Below the pieces are notes generated by a model. It worked only from the letters and a program-made list of their open reading frames with translations, made no database searches and was not told the origin of the DNA. A stretch of DNA of 64,000 nt, from contig NZ_PVZG01000011.1 in assembly GCF_003002065.1 (NCBI RefSeq), positions 1 through 64,000 on the forward strand, written 5' to 3'. Origin of the DNA: Pseudosporangium ferrugineum (GTDB taxonomy: Bacteria > Actinomycetota > Actinomycetes > Mycobacteriales > Micromonosporaceae). Within the stretch, counting starts at the first letter, position 1, and every line of letters starts with the position of its first letter. Both the position numbers and the translations under genes were made by a program. Shown in pieces: positions 36,309 through 45,995 of the stretch.

Positions 36309-37490
36309 ATGTTCGGGGACCTCTCTCACCCTTTCGACGCCACCGAGTTCGAGGTGGAGTCGCGCGCCGAGTTCGACGTCCACCTCGCCAAGCGGTCGCT
36401 GGCCGGGCTCATCGTGCTCGGTCTGCGCCTCGACCGGGACCCGCCCGACTTCGCCGGCGTCGACGTCTCGGACACCCTCTTCGTGGGCTGCAAGCTGGCG
36501 TCCGCCGAGGTGGAGGTCGACCTGATCCGGCGCGGCGCGCATCTGGTGCCGCCGTTCGACGCGCGGCCGTACCCGACGCATCCGGCGCAGCTCTACACGC
36601 CGGAGGATCTGGCGTTCGGGTTCGCCGCCGAGGGCTTCGCCGGGATGTACGACACCCGTGTCTACCAGCACTTTCTCGAGCACGGCGGCGCGGCGCCCGA
36701 CCTGCGGGAGGCGATCGCGCAGCGGCTGCACGACGCCGGCATCGACAACGCGCTGGGCAAGGCGCTGGCCGCGTGGGTCGGGGCGCACGGCCCCCGGGGT
36801 GCGGTCGGGATCATGGGCGGGCACGCCGAACCGCGCGGCTCCGACCCGTACCGGATGGCGGCGACCCTGGCCCACCGCCTGGCCGCGGCGGGCCGGCTGA
36901 TCGTGACCGGCGGCGGTCCGGGGGTGATGGAGGCGGCCAACCTCGGCGCCTCTTTCGCCACCCGGACCGAGGCCGAGCTGTCCCGGGCCATCGACACGCT
37001 CGCGCCGACGCCGGACTTCCTGGACCACGACCCCTACACCGCGGCCGCCCTGGCCGTCCGCGAGAGGTTCCCGGTGCCGGAGACCGTCGCGGCGGACGTG
37101 GTGGGCCGGCTCACGCACGGCGGTCTCGCCCTCCCGACCTGGCTGTACGGCCACGAGCCGGCGAACCTCTTCGCGGGCCAGATCGGCAAGTACTTCTCCA
37201 ACGCGGTCCGCGAGGATTCCATTTTGCGGCTGTCCCGGGGCGGGATCGTGTTCGCCCCGGGCTGGGCAGGCACGGTGCAGGAGGTCTTCCAGGCGGCGAC
37301 GAAGACCTTCTACCGTACGGACGGCCCGTCGGGCGCCTTCGTCTTCCTCGGCGTCGCCCACTGGGCGCAGCTGCCGGTGGAGGAGCTGCTCAGGCCGCTG
37401 CTCGCCAAGTCACCCCACGGCGACCAGTCGGACCTGATCGTCGTCACGGACTCGCTGGACGAGGCGATGGCGGCCCTCGGCGCGGAGTGA
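36309..37490 (+). CDS. LOG-family Rossmann-fold nucleotide-binding protein
   Basis: A 393-aa protein. The C-terminal two thirds form the LOG/lysine-decarboxylase-like Rossmann fold, with VGIMGGHAEPRG, the phosphate loop IVTGGGPGVMEAANLGA (about 198-214), and the second motif as FAPGWAGTVQEVFQA, a variant of PGGxGTxxE. LOG enzymes hydrolyse nucleoside monophosphates such as cytokinin ribotides, but this long form with a 150-residue N-terminal domain (FVGCKLASAEVEVDLIRRGA) is a separate branch of unknown substrate. Divergent pairing with an ADP-ribosylglycohydrolase suggests nucleotide or ADP-ribose metabolism, by inference. Confidence 0.85.
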   Translation: MFGDLSHPFDATEFEVESRAEFDVHLAKRSLAGLIVLGLRLDRDPPDFAGVDVSDTLFVGCKLASAEVEVDLIRRGAHLVPPFDARPYPTHPAQLYTPEDLAFGFAAEGFAGMYDTRVYQHFLEHGGAAPDLREAIAQRLHDAGIDNALGKALAAWVGAHGPRGAVGIMGGHAEPRGSDPYRMAATLAHRLAAAGRLIVTGGGPGVMEAANLGASFATRTEAELSRAIDTLAPTPDFLDHDPYTAAALAVRERFPVPETVAADVVGRLTHGGLALPTWLYGHEPANLFAGQIGKYFSNAVREDSILRLSRGGIVFAPGWAGTVQEVFQAATKTFYRTDGPSGAFVFLGVAHWAQLPVEELLRPLLAKSPHGDQSDLIVVTDSLDEAMAALGAE

Positions 37491-37491
37491 C

Positions 37492-38082
37492 TCAGGCGAC
37501 GTGGACGCGGCGCCAATTGATCACGGGCAGGTCCGTTTCGGGTACGTCGGTGAGCCCGTTCTCGTCCATCGCGTTGTAGACGGCGAGTCGCGCCCCCTCG
37601 AAGAGGAACTCGACCGCGTGCAGGACGCGGGGCCGCCATTCCGCCACCGTGGTCCGCTCGATGATGTTGACCTCGCGCAGCGTGCGCCCGCGGGCGTTGC
37701 GCAGCGCGGCGTGCGGATCCGCGCGCCAGTCCAGCTGGATGCCGGTCGCGTACCAGTCGATCGCGGCGCTCATGTCCACCTGGTTCCAGGTGATGGCGCA
37801 TTCGTCGAACTTGCGGTGGGTGACCTCGACGTTGGTGCCTCCGAAGCCGAGGATCACCGGACCGTCGGCGAACCAGCCGCGCTCGGAGAGGTCCCACATG
37901 AGCCAGCCGTGCAGCAGTTTGCGCCCGATGAGCCGAGCGAACCGTGCTCTGTGGACGGCGGCGAGAGCGTGGGCGTCGTAGTGCCACTCCGGTTCGTAAC
38001 CTTCGATCCCGAGCAAGATCACCGCCTCCCGGGCCTCGGTCCTGGCCAGCAGACGACGATCGTACCCACGGCCGAGCGGCAC
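37492..38082 (-). CDS. hypothetical protein
   Basis: A 196-aa frame ending 1 bp from the convergent LOG gene's stop. The core begins around VILLGIEGYEPEWHYDAHAL and contains HGWLMWDLSERGWFADGPVILGFGGTNVEV and HRKFDECAITWNQVDMSAAIDWYATGIQLDW. It is rich in Trp and aromatic residues, soluble and without motifs I know. The start is uncertain: GTG 38082 has no ribosome site, while GGGAGG favours GTG 38022 or TTG 38016, giving about 175 residues. Function unknown. Confidence 0.65.
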   Translation of the reverse strand: MPLGRGYDRRLLARTEAREAVILLGIEGYEPEWHYDAHALAAVHRARFARLIGRKLLHGWLMWDLSERGWFADGPVILGFGGTNVEVTHRKFDECAITWNQVDMSAAIDWYATGIQLDWRADPHAALRNARGRTLREVNIIERTTVAEWRPRVLHAVEFLFEGARLAVYNAMDENGLTDVPETDLPVINWRRVHVA

Positions 38083-38095
38083 CCCGCAACACGAG

Positions 38096-38130
38096 AGCGG
38101 CCGGCCCCCGCGGAGGGGGGACCGGCCGCT
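38096..38130. terminator. terminator after fba
   Basis: AGCGGCCGG (38096-38104) pairs with CCGGCCGCT (38122-38130), with an inner C5/G5 stem, forming a very stable hairpin 10 bp after the fba stop on the minus strand. Confidence 0.85.
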
Positions 38131-38139
38131 ACCGGTTGG

Positions 38140-39165
<1,026 letters not shown>

Positions 39166-39354
39166 CGGTAGCGCTCCTTGATCTTTCTGACGGAAGGCAG
39201 AGGGCAGGACCGCGCTGTCCTCCAGCAGGCAGTATTCCGCAGCCGGGGACGGTGACGGAAATCGCCCCGCGACCGGCGCACCGGTTTGCCCGGCGGGACG
39301 GTTGGGGACCGGGCACCATTGACGGTGCCCGCAACGGCGAGAGGGAGTCGGCTG

Positions 39355-39546
39355 ATGACGTACCCGAGCAACGACCACGACCTGGAGACACCCGAGGTGG
39401 ACGCGGCGGAGCAGGCGGTCGAGGCGGCCCCGGGCTGGCTGGACGAGAGCCGGGAGGACGTGGAGGCGCCCACGGCGATCGAGGTCTCGGAGTGGGACGC
39501 CCAGGAGCAGAGCCGGATCGTCGAGATGGAGGACGACTACCGGTAA
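39355..39546 (+). CDS. small acidic hypothetical protein
   Basis: A 63-aa very acidic protein: MTYPSNDHDLETPEVDAAEQ, then WLDESREDVEAP and SEWDAQEQSRIVEMEDDYR. The ATG follows GAGAGGGAG. It has no hydrophobic segment or Cys. Similar short acidic ORFs are common beside fba in relatives, as I recall, but the role is unknown. Confidence 0.65.
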   Translation: MTYPSNDHDLETPEVDAAEQAVEAAPGWLDESREDVEAPTAIEVSEWDAQEQSRIVEMEDDYR

Positions 39547-39592
39547 GGCAAATCGTTCGCCCGGTCCGGGCGCCCGCTGAGATCATCGGTCG

Positions 39593-41017
39593 GTGCTGCT
39601 CACCGTGACGACCACCCACCGGCCGGCGACCGATCTCGGTTATCTGCTGGTCAAGCACCCGGACCGGGTGCACTCCTTCGACGTGCCCACCGGCACGGCG
39701 CACGTGCTGTTCCCGGACGCGACGGGCGACCGGTGCACGGCGGCGCTGCTGCTCGACGTCGACCCGCAGAAGCTGGGCGCCGCCCGCGGCGGTCGCCGGC
39801 AGCAGGCGGCGCCGGAGTCGTTCACGCTCGGCCAGTACGTCAACGACCGCCCGTACGCGGCCTCCAGCCTCCTGGCGAGCGCGCTGGCCAAGGTGTTCCG
39901 CAGCGCCCTGCGCGGGGAGTCGAAGGACCGCCCGGAGCTCACCGGCGAGGCGCTGCCGCTGGAGATCCGCGTGCCGGTTCTGCGCTGCAAGGGCGATCCG
40001 GTCGCGCTCTTCGCGCCGCTGGGCTGGGAGGTCACCGCGAGGCCGATCCCGCTCGACGACGTGCCGCAGGGTCACCCGCTGGCCGGTGACAGCCCGTACG
40101 CGGACCTCACCCTCACCGGCACCCTCCGGTTGTCCGACGCGCTGAACCACCTGTACGTCCTGCTGCCCGTGCTGGACGACGCCAAGCACTACTGGGTGGC
40201 GCCGGACGAGATCGACAAGCTGCTGCGCGCGGGCGACGGCTGGCTGGCCGGCCATCCGGAGAAGGTGCTGATCACGCGGCGCTACCTGGCGCACCGCCGG
40301 TCCCTGGCCGCGACCGCCCTCGAGCAGCTCGACCGTGACGAAGCCGACACCGTCGACGCGCCGGTGGACACGGCCGCCGACGAGGAGGCCGAGCTGCCGG
40401 TGGCGCGCAAGCAGTCGCTGGCCGAGCAGCGGCGGGAGGCGGTGCTGGCCGCGCTCGCCGAGTCGGGCGCCACCCGGGTGCTCGACCTCGGCTGCGGCGG
40501 CGGCGCGCTGCTCGGGGCCCTGATCAAGGACAAGCGTTACACCGAGATCGTCGGTACGGACGTGTCCTCGCGTGCCCTCGACCTGGCCCATCGCCGCCTG
40601 CGCCTGGACCGGGTGCCGGAACGGCAGCGCGGTCGCGTGACGCTGTGGCAGTCGGCGCTCACCTACCGGGACGACCGGCTGAAGGGCTACGACGCCGCGG
40701 TGCTGATGGAGGTCGTGGAGCACGTCGACCCGCCGCGCCTGCCCGCGCTGGAGGCGTCGGTCTTCGGCCACGCGCGCCCGGCCACCGTCGTCGTGACCAC
40801 GCCGAACGCCGAGTACAACGTCCTCTACCCGGGCCTGACCGGCATGCGGCACAGCGACCACCGCTTCGAGTGGAACCGCGCGGAGTTCGCCGGCTGGACC
40901 GCGAGGACGGCGTCCGCGCACGGCTACGACGTCACGGTCCGCGGCGTCGGCGAAACGGACGAACGGCACGGAAGTCCCACCCAGATGGCGATCTTCACGC
41001 GGAAGGAGGCGGCATGA
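39593..41017 (+). CDS. hen1: Hen1 3'-terminal RNA ribose 2'-O-methyltransferase
   Basis: A 474-aa bacterial Hen1, which methylates the 2'-OH at the 3' end of cleaved RNA before ligation by Pnkp so the repaired site resists re-cleavage. The N-terminal 250 residues are the bacteria-specific domain (LLTVTTTHRPATDLGYLLVKHP, QYVNDRPYAASSLLASALAK). The C-terminal methyltransferase has VLDLGCGGGALL (about 296-307) and the metal-binding EVVEHVD (about 372-378) plus RHSDHRFEW. The stop overlaps the pnkp start by 4 nt. GTG 39593 has a weak GATCAT -10-like hexamer 6 nt upstream. Confidence 0.94.
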   Translation: MLLTVTTTHRPATDLGYLLVKHPDRVHSFDVPTGTAHVLFPDATGDRCTAALLLDVDPQKLGAARGGRRQQAAPESFTLGQYVNDRPYAASSLLASALAKVFRSALRGESKDRPELTGEALPLEIRVPVLRCKGDPVALFAPLGWEVTARPIPLDDVPQGHPLAGDSPYADLTLTGTLRLSDALNHLYVLLPVLDDAKHYWVAPDEIDKLLRAGDGWLAGHPEKVLITRRYLAHRRSLAATALEQLDRDEADTVDAPVDTAADEEAELPVARKQSLAEQRREAVLAALAESGATRVLDLGCGGGALLGALIKDKRYTEIVGTDVSSRALDLAHRRLRLDRVPERQRGRVTLWQSALTYRDDRLKGYDAAVLMEVVEHVDPPRLPALEASVFGHARPATVVVTTPNAEYNVLYPGLTGMRHSDHRFEWNRAEFAGWTARTASAHGYDVTVRGVGETDERHGSPTQMAIFTRKEAA

Positions 41018-43491
41018 GCGAGCTCGACATCCCGGAACTGGCGCTGGTCGCGCTCGTCGGCATCTCCGGATCCGGCAAGTCGACCTTCGCCCGGGAGCAC
41101 TTCGCGCCCACCCAGGTGCTGTCCTCCGACTACTTCCGCGGCCTGGTGGCCGACGACGAGAACGACCAGTCCGCGTCCGGCGACGCGTTCGACGTGCTGC
41201 ACTACGTGGCCGGCAAGCGGCTCAAGGCCGGCCGGCTGACCGTCGTGGACGCCACCAACCTCCAGCCGCACGCCCGCGCCGGGTTGATCAAGGTAGCGCG
41301 CGAGCACGACGTGCTGCCGGTCGCCGTGGTGCTGGACGTACCGGAGGCCCTGGCCTGGGAACGCACCCAGGCCCGCGCCGACCGCACGTTCGGCCGCCAG
41401 GTCCTCACCCGGATGCACCGTGACCTGCGGCGATCCCTCGGGCAGCTGGCCCGGGAGGGCTTCCGCAAGGTGCACGTGCTGCGCGGCCCGGAGGAGATCG
41501 CCGGCGCTACGATCCGCTACGAGAAGCTGTTCAACGACAAGCGGGAGCTCACCGGCCCCTTCGACATCATCGGTGACGTGCACGGCTGCCATGCCGAGCT
41601 GGAAACCCTGCTCACCACGCTCGGCTACGCCGTGAGCCGCGACAACGCGGTGCATCCGGAGGGGCGTACGGCGGTCTTCGTCGGCGACCTGGTCGACCGC
41701 GGGCCGGACTCACCGGGGGTGTTGCGCCTGGTCATGGGCATGGTGCGCAACGGTACGGCGATCTGCGTACCGGGAAACCACGAGCAGAAGCTGGCGCGCA
41801 AGCTCAACGGCCGCAACGTGCAGCTCACCCACGGCCTGCCCGAGACCCTGGCCCAGCTCGACGCCGAGCCGCCGGAGTTCGTGCAGGAGGTCCGGACCTT
41901 CATCGACGGCCTGGTCAGCCACTACGTGCTAGACGGGGGCAACCTCGTGGTCGCGCACGCCGGCCTGAAGGAGGCGTACCAGGGCCGGGCGTCGGGCCGG
42001 GTGCGCTCGTTCGCGCTCTACGGCGAGACCACCGGCGAGACCGACGAGTACGGCCTGCCGGTCCGCTACCCGTGGGCGCGTGATTACCGGGGCTCGGCCG
42101 CGGTCGTGTACGGCCACACCCCGACGCCCGAGCCCGAGTGGATCAACAACACGATCTGCCTCGACACCGGTTGCGTGTTCGGCGGCAAGCTCACCGCCCT
42201 GCGCTGGCCGTCGCGCGAGCTGGTCTCGGTGCCGGCCCAGCGGGAGTACTACGCCCCGGCCCGGCCGCTGGTCGCCGAGACGGCCCGGCCGGACGAGGGC
42301 CTGGACCTGGCGGACGTGACCGGGCGCCGGCATCTGGACTACGGGTACGGCCGCACGACCGTGGCCGCCGAGAACGCCGCCGCCGCGCTGGAGGTGATGA
42401 GCCGCTTCGCCCTGGCGCCGGAGACGCTGATCTGGCTGCCGCCGACGATGGCGCCCTGCTCGACGGCGACCGTGGACGGCTACCTCGAACACCCGTCGAC
42501 CGCGTTCGCCGACCTGCGATCCGCCGGCGTGGACAAGGTCGTGTGCGAGGAGAAACACATGGGCTCGCGGGCGGTCGTACGCATCTCCCGCGACGGTGTG
42601 GGCGACGCGATCTGGACGCGTACCGGACGGCCGTTCTTCGACGCCGGCCGCAACGCCGCCCTGCTGGCGAAGGTCCGCACGGCCGCGATCGCCGCGGGCG
42701 TGCTCGAGGACGGCTGGCTGCTCCTCGACACCGAGCTGCTGCCCTGGTCCGCCAAGGCCGGCGGCCTGATCCGCGACCGGTACGCGGGCGTCGGTGCCGC
42801 CGGCCGGGCCGCGCTGCCGGCCGCCCTGGAGGTGCTGGACCGGGTGGCCGCCCGGGGTCTCGACGTCGGCATGCTCCGGGAGCGGATCGAGCTGCGGGCC
42901 GCGGAGATCGCCGGATACTCGGACGCCTACCGCGCGTACGTGCGGCCGACCGACGGCCTGACCGGCGTGACCGTGGCACCCTTCGCCGTGCTCGCCGGGC
43001 CGGGGGTCAGCCACAAGGACCGGGACCACGGCTGGCACCTGGACCTCGCGGACCGGCTGGTCGCGGCCGATCCGGTGCTGTTCACGCCGACCCGGCGGCG
43101 GGTGGTGGACCTCGCGGACGCGGAGGCGGAGCGGGCGGCCACCGACTGGTGGCTCGAGCTCACCGCGGCCGGCGGCGAGGGCATGGTCGTCAAGCCGTAC
43201 GCCGGACTGGGCGCGACCGACGCCAAGGGCCGATTGGTGCAGCCGGGGGTCAAATGCCGTGGAAGGGAGTATTTGCGGATCATCTACGGCCCCGAGTACA
43301 CCCGGCCGGAGCAGCTCGAACGGCTGCGGCAGCGGCACCTCGGCCGCAAGCGTGGCCTGGCCCTGCGCGAGCACGGCCTGGGCCTCGCCGCGCTCGACCG
43401 GCACGCCCAGGGTGCCCCGCTGTGGCGGGTGCACGAGCTGGTCTTCGCCATCCTGGCCGCGGAGTCCGAACCGGTGGACCCCCGGCTGTAA
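41014..43491 (+). CDS. pnkp: bacterial polynucleotide kinase-phosphatase-ligase Pnkp
   Basis: An 825-aa three-module RNA-repair enzyme. The kinase domain has GISGSGKST at 16-24. The metallophosphatase domain starts near 184 with IIGDVHGC, then GDLVDRGP and VPGNHEQK. The C-terminal adenylyltransferase/ligase domain has the nucleotidyl Lys in CEEKHMGSRAVV (about 511-522), with EGMVVKPYAG near 710-720. It heals 2',3'-cyclic phosphate and 5'-OH ends of cut tRNA, then ligates them together with Hen1 as a heterotetramer. ATG 41014 overlaps the hen1 stop (ATGA), with GGAAGGAGG upstream. Confidence 0.96.
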   Translation: MSELDIPELALVALVGISGSGKSTFAREHFAPTQVLSSDYFRGLVADDENDQSASGDAFDVLHYVAGKRLKAGRLTVVDATNLQPHARAGLIKVAREHDVLPVAVVLDVPEALAWERTQARADRTFGRQVLTRMHRDLRRSLGQLAREGFRKVHVLRGPEEIAGATIRYEKLFNDKRELTGPFDIIGDVHGCHAELETLLTTLGYAVSRDNAVHPEGRTAVFVGDLVDRGPDSPGVLRLVMGMVRNGTAICVPGNHEQKLARKLNGRNVQLTHGLPETLAQLDAEPPEFVQEVRTFIDGLVSHYVLDGGNLVVAHAGLKEAYQGRASGRVRSFALYGETTGETDEYGLPVRYPWARDYRGSAAVVYGHTPTPEPEWINNTICLDTGCVFGGKLTALRWPSRELVSVPAQREYYAPARPLVAETARPDEGLDLADVTGRRHLDYGYGRTTVAAENAAAALEVMSRFALAPETLIWLPPTMAPCSTATVDGYLEHPSTAFADLRSAGVDKVVCEEKHMGSRAVVRISRDGVGDAIWTRTGRPFFDAGRNAALLAKVRTAAIAAGVLEDGWLLLDTELLPWSAKAGGLIRDRYAGVGAAGRAALPAALEVLDRVAARGLDVGMLRERIELRAAEIAGYSDAYRAYVRPTDGLTGVTVAPFAVLAGPGVSHKDRDHGWHLDLADRLVAADPVLFTPTRRRVVDLADAEAERAATDWWLELTAAGGEGMVVKPYAGLGATDAKGRLVQPGVKCRGREYLRIIYGPEYTRPEQLERLRQRHLGRKRGLALREHGLGLAALDRHAQGAPLWRVHELVFAILAAESEPVDPRL

Positions 43492-43545
43492 TCCACAGCA
43501 TCCGTACAGGCGCCGGCGGGGCAGCGGCCGGTACCCTTCCTTCTC

Positions 43546-44370
43546 GTGACTTACCGTGCGCTGACCGAGCAGCTCGCTCTCAACCCGATGGACCCGAAGG
43601 ACCTGCTGCAGACCTTCGGGTTGATCGGCGTCTGGGCGATCCTCTTCGCGGAGACCGGCCTGCTGGTCGGGTTCTTCTTCCCCGGGGATTCCCTGCTGTT
43701 CCTGGCCGGCGTCGCGGCGTCACCGGTGGCCGACTCGATCTTCGGCGACGGCACCCGGATGTCGCTGGCGGGCCTGCTGATCGGCGCGCCGCTGTGCGCG
43801 ATCGTCGGCGCCCAGCTGGGGCACGTCCTCGGCGCCAAGTACGGCCGCCGCATGTTCGAACGCCCGGACAGCAAGCTCTTCAAGCGCGAGTACGTGGAGA
43901 AGGCCGAGTACTACTTCCAGAAGTTCGGCCCGGCGAAGGCGGTGGTCCTGGCCCGGTTCATCCCGATCGTCCGGACCTTCCTCAACCCGGTCGCCGGCAC
44001 CCTGGGCATGCCGGCCCGCCAGTTCTTCCTCTGGAACGTGGTTGGCGCGATCCTCTGGTGCGACGGCGTGCTCCTGGTCGGCTACCTGCTCGCCCAGCAG
44101 ATCTACGACGCCATCGGCGACAAGATCGACCACTACATCCTGCCGGTGGTGGCCCTGATCGTGCTGATCTCGGTGCTGCCGATCCTCATCGAGATGCTGC
44201 GCGAGCGGAAGGCCAAGAAGCGGGCCGCCGAGCTCGGCGTGCAGGAGGAGGCCGGTCCGGCGACCGCGATCGGCGTCGTGGCCGCCGCCACGGTGGCCGG
44301 CATCGCGGAGGAGTTCGCCGACCACGACGAGGACGACCACCGGCACCACCGGCCCCGGCACTCCGCCTGA
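43546..44370 (+). CDS. DedA-family membrane protein with His/Asp-rich tail
   Basis: A 274-aa membrane protein of the DedA/SNARE-associated (VTT) family, linked to phospholipid flipping and envelope homeostasis. Signatures are VGFFFPGDSLLFLAG in the first half and VLARFIPIVRTFLNPVAGTLGM with its conserved Arg in the second; about six hydrophobic segments are present. The last 20 residues (EEFADHDEDDHRH, then HRPRHSA) are rich in His and Asp and could bind a metal. GTG 43546 lies 8 nt after TACCCT (43532-43537), suggesting a leaderless transcript. It follows pnkp by 54 bp. Confidence 0.92.
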   Translation: MTYRALTEQLALNPMDPKDLLQTFGLIGVWAILFAETGLLVGFFFPGDSLLFLAGVAASPVADSIFGDGTRMSLAGLLIGAPLCAIVGAQLGHVLGAKYGRRMFERPDSKLFKREYVEKAEYYFQKFGPAKAVVLARFIPIVRTFLNPVAGTLGMPARQFFLWNVVGAILWCDGVLLVGYLLAQQIYDAIGDKIDHYILPVVALIVLISVLPILIEMLRERKAKKRAAELGVQEEAGPATAIGVVAAATVAGIAEEFADHDEDDHRHHRPRHSA

Positions 44371-44373
44371 TCG

Positions 44374-45054
44374 TCAGATGCTCACCGGCGCCGGGCCGGA
44401 CAGCCGGCTGAGGAATTCCTCCGGCACCTCGCGCAGATTGTCGAGCCGGCCCAGGGTCAGCGCCCGGTAGGTGAGCTGGGCGGCCTCTTCGAGGTTGCGC
44501 GCCCGCTTGTGGGCCAGCTCCACGCTGTCGGCGACGACGACGCACCCGTGCTGGCTCAGCACCAGGCAGTTGGTGCCGTCGGCGGCCATCGCCGCGGTCA
44601 GGGCGGCCACCTCGATGCTGCCCGGCAGCCGGAACGGCACCGTGGAGACCCGGCCCAGGTAGTAGGCGTGGTCGGTGGTCACGATCCGGATGTGCTCGCC
44701 GAGGGCGTCCAGCAGCAGGGCCGTCTGCGGGTGCAGGTGGACGATCGCGTTGACGTCCGGCCGGGCGCGGTAGAGCGCCAGGTGCAGGGCGAGTTCGCTG
44801 GTGGGCTCGAGCCGGGGGGCCGGGACCGCGCCCGTACCGATCATGGCCGGGGCGCCGTCGCTGATGCGTACCGGCGCGAACGTCGAGCGGCCCAGCCGCT
44901 CCAGCCAGGAGCCGCCGGCACTGACCCAGCAGGCGTCCTCGTCGGGGATGCGGGCCGACAGGTTCCCGCCCGAACCGCAGACGAGGCCGGCCTGGACGAC
45001 GTCGTATCCCACGTGCGCGAGCTGGTCGCGCAGATCTCCGGGCACGTAGTTCAC
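44374..45054 (-). CDS. class II aldolase/adducin-family protein
   Basis: A 226-aa zinc enzyme of the L-fuculose-phosphate aldolase family. GLVCGSGGNLSARIPDEDACW supplies the phosphate-binding loop. Zn ligands are in NAIVHLHPQTALLLD and LSQHGCVVV, with the catalytic acid expected near SELALHLALY. GTG 45054 has AAGGAG 7 nt upstream. Related proteins act on sugar phosphates or in methylthioribose salvage; the substrate here is not evident and no kinase or isomerase gene is next to it. Confidence 0.9.
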   Translation of the reverse strand: MNYVPGDLRDQLAHVGYDVVQAGLVCGSGGNLSARIPDEDACWVSAGGSWLERLGRSTFAPVRISDGAPAMIGTGAVPAPRLEPTSELALHLALYRARPDVNAIVHLHPQTALLLDALGEHIRIVTTDHAYYLGRVSTVPFRLPGSIEVAALTAAMAADGTNCLVLSQHGCVVVADSVELAHKRARNLEEAAQLTYRALTLGRLDNLREVPEEFLSRLSGPAPVSI

Positions 45055-45103
45055 CCGTCAACTCCTTCGGGTCCTGGGGGTGGAGCCTGATGGAGGGTGT
45101 CCC

Positions 45104-45139
45104 GCCTGGCGTCACGCTCGTCCTTCGGTGACGCCAGGC
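45104..45139. repeat. 12-bp perfect inverted repeat upstream of the aldolase gene
   Basis: GCCTGGCGTCAC (45104-45115) and GTGACGCCAGGC (45128-45139) pair perfectly across 12 nt. It lies about 50 bp upstream of the class II aldolase start, within a 350-bp GC-rich stretch (45055-45401) that also carries near-repeats of CCCGTGCGGCCGTT but no credible gene. Operator or terminator are both possible. Confidence 0.55.
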
Positions 45140-45401
45140 ACCTTCCCGCCGAAGCTCGGCGGCCTTGCCATGTCTGCCCGCTCACGCGGGTCTTCGTGCC
45201 TGTCCGTCCGGCCCGTGCGGCCGTTCCGACCCACCTGCCCGGCGCGGATCCCGCCCTCGGGTCAGCGGCCCGCCCACCCGTGCGGGCCGTTGCGGCGGAC
45301 GTCCGGTCGCACCCCGGCCGTTCCACCGCCCGCTCGTCGCTGAGCGGGCCTGCCCGTGGCCCGCCCGGTCGGAGCGGGCTCCGCTCGACGTCGGCCCGCT
45401 G

Positions 45402-45749
45402 TCAGCGAGCCTTCTTCGTGGCCCGCTTGCGCGGCGGGGTGAGCAGATCCGCGATGGTCGCGATCGCGGTCGGCACCAGGCGGTAGTACGCCCACACGCC
45501 ACGCTTCTCCCGCTCGAGCAGTCCCGCCTCGGTCAAGATCCGCAGATGGTGACTCACGGTCGGCTGCGACAGCCCGAGCGGCGCGGTGAGGTCGCAGACG
45601 CAGGCCTCACCGTCCGTAGCGGACTGAATGAGGCTGAGCAGCCGGAGCCGGGCGGGGTCCGCGAGTGCCTTGAGCACCCCGGCCAACCGCTCCGCATCCG
45701 CACGTTCAATAGGCTCGCCGGCCAGCGGCGAGATCTGAGGCATTGTCAT
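45402..45749 (-). CDS. ArsR/SmtB-family metal-type regulator
   Basis: A 115-aa winged-helix repressor. LKALADPARLRLLSLIQSA, CVCDLTAPLGLSQPTVSHHLRIL and EREKRGVWAYYRLVP define the fold. The CVCDL pair on the third helix is the thiol metal or metalloid site of ArsR/CmtR-like sensors, and a Cys-free variant would be inactive. ATG 45749 gives MTMPQISPLAGEPIE, which I recall as the typical start; ATG 45779 is possible. The C-terminus is Lys/Arg-rich. No arsenite pump or metal transporter is adjacent, so its target is elsewhere or autoregulatory. Confidence 0.88.
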   Translation of the reverse strand: MTMPQISPLAGEPIERADAERLAGVLKALADPARLRLLSLIQSATDGEACVCDLTAPLGLSQPTVSHHLRILTEAGLLEREKRGVWAYYRLVPTAIATIADLLTPPRKRATKKAR

Positions 45750-45836
45750 TTCCGCCAACGCAGTTCCCACGATCTCCATCCTTCCACCAACTGCATCGAT
45801 TCTCCTGCATGTGCGCAGGAACGAACCGGCTGACTT

Positions 45837-45995
45837 TCAGGCCGTAAGGCCGAAGTCGATCGAACGGTAGGCCGATCGGTACGTCTGTCCGGCACCCCGC
45901 ACGGCAGCGTCCGCACCCCGATCGACCATTCCCCCGACACCGACTTCGGTCTCTGCCTCCTGCAACGCCTCAGCCGCCGTCTGGTCGCTGCCCAT
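45837..45995 (-). CDS. small hypothetical protein (doubtful)
   Basis: A 52-aa frame starting MGSDQTAAEALQEAETEVGV and ending RSIDFGLTA, with GAGGAG about 10 nt upstream of ATG 45995. It is Ala/Glu/Gly-rich with no recognisable motif. The frame continues open upstream to 46373, but that part looks non-coding. It is listed because codon use in this short segment resembles real genes. Confidence 0.35.
   Translation of the reverse strand: MGSDQTAAEALQEAETEVGVGGMVDRGADAAVRGAGQTYRSAYRSIDFGLTA

Noticed and set aside
42138-44411. 757-codon plus-strand frame overlapping pnkp and DedA
   Set aside because: It is the second frame of two well-supported genes with intact motifs; composition is Arg/Gly/Ala-rich shadow.
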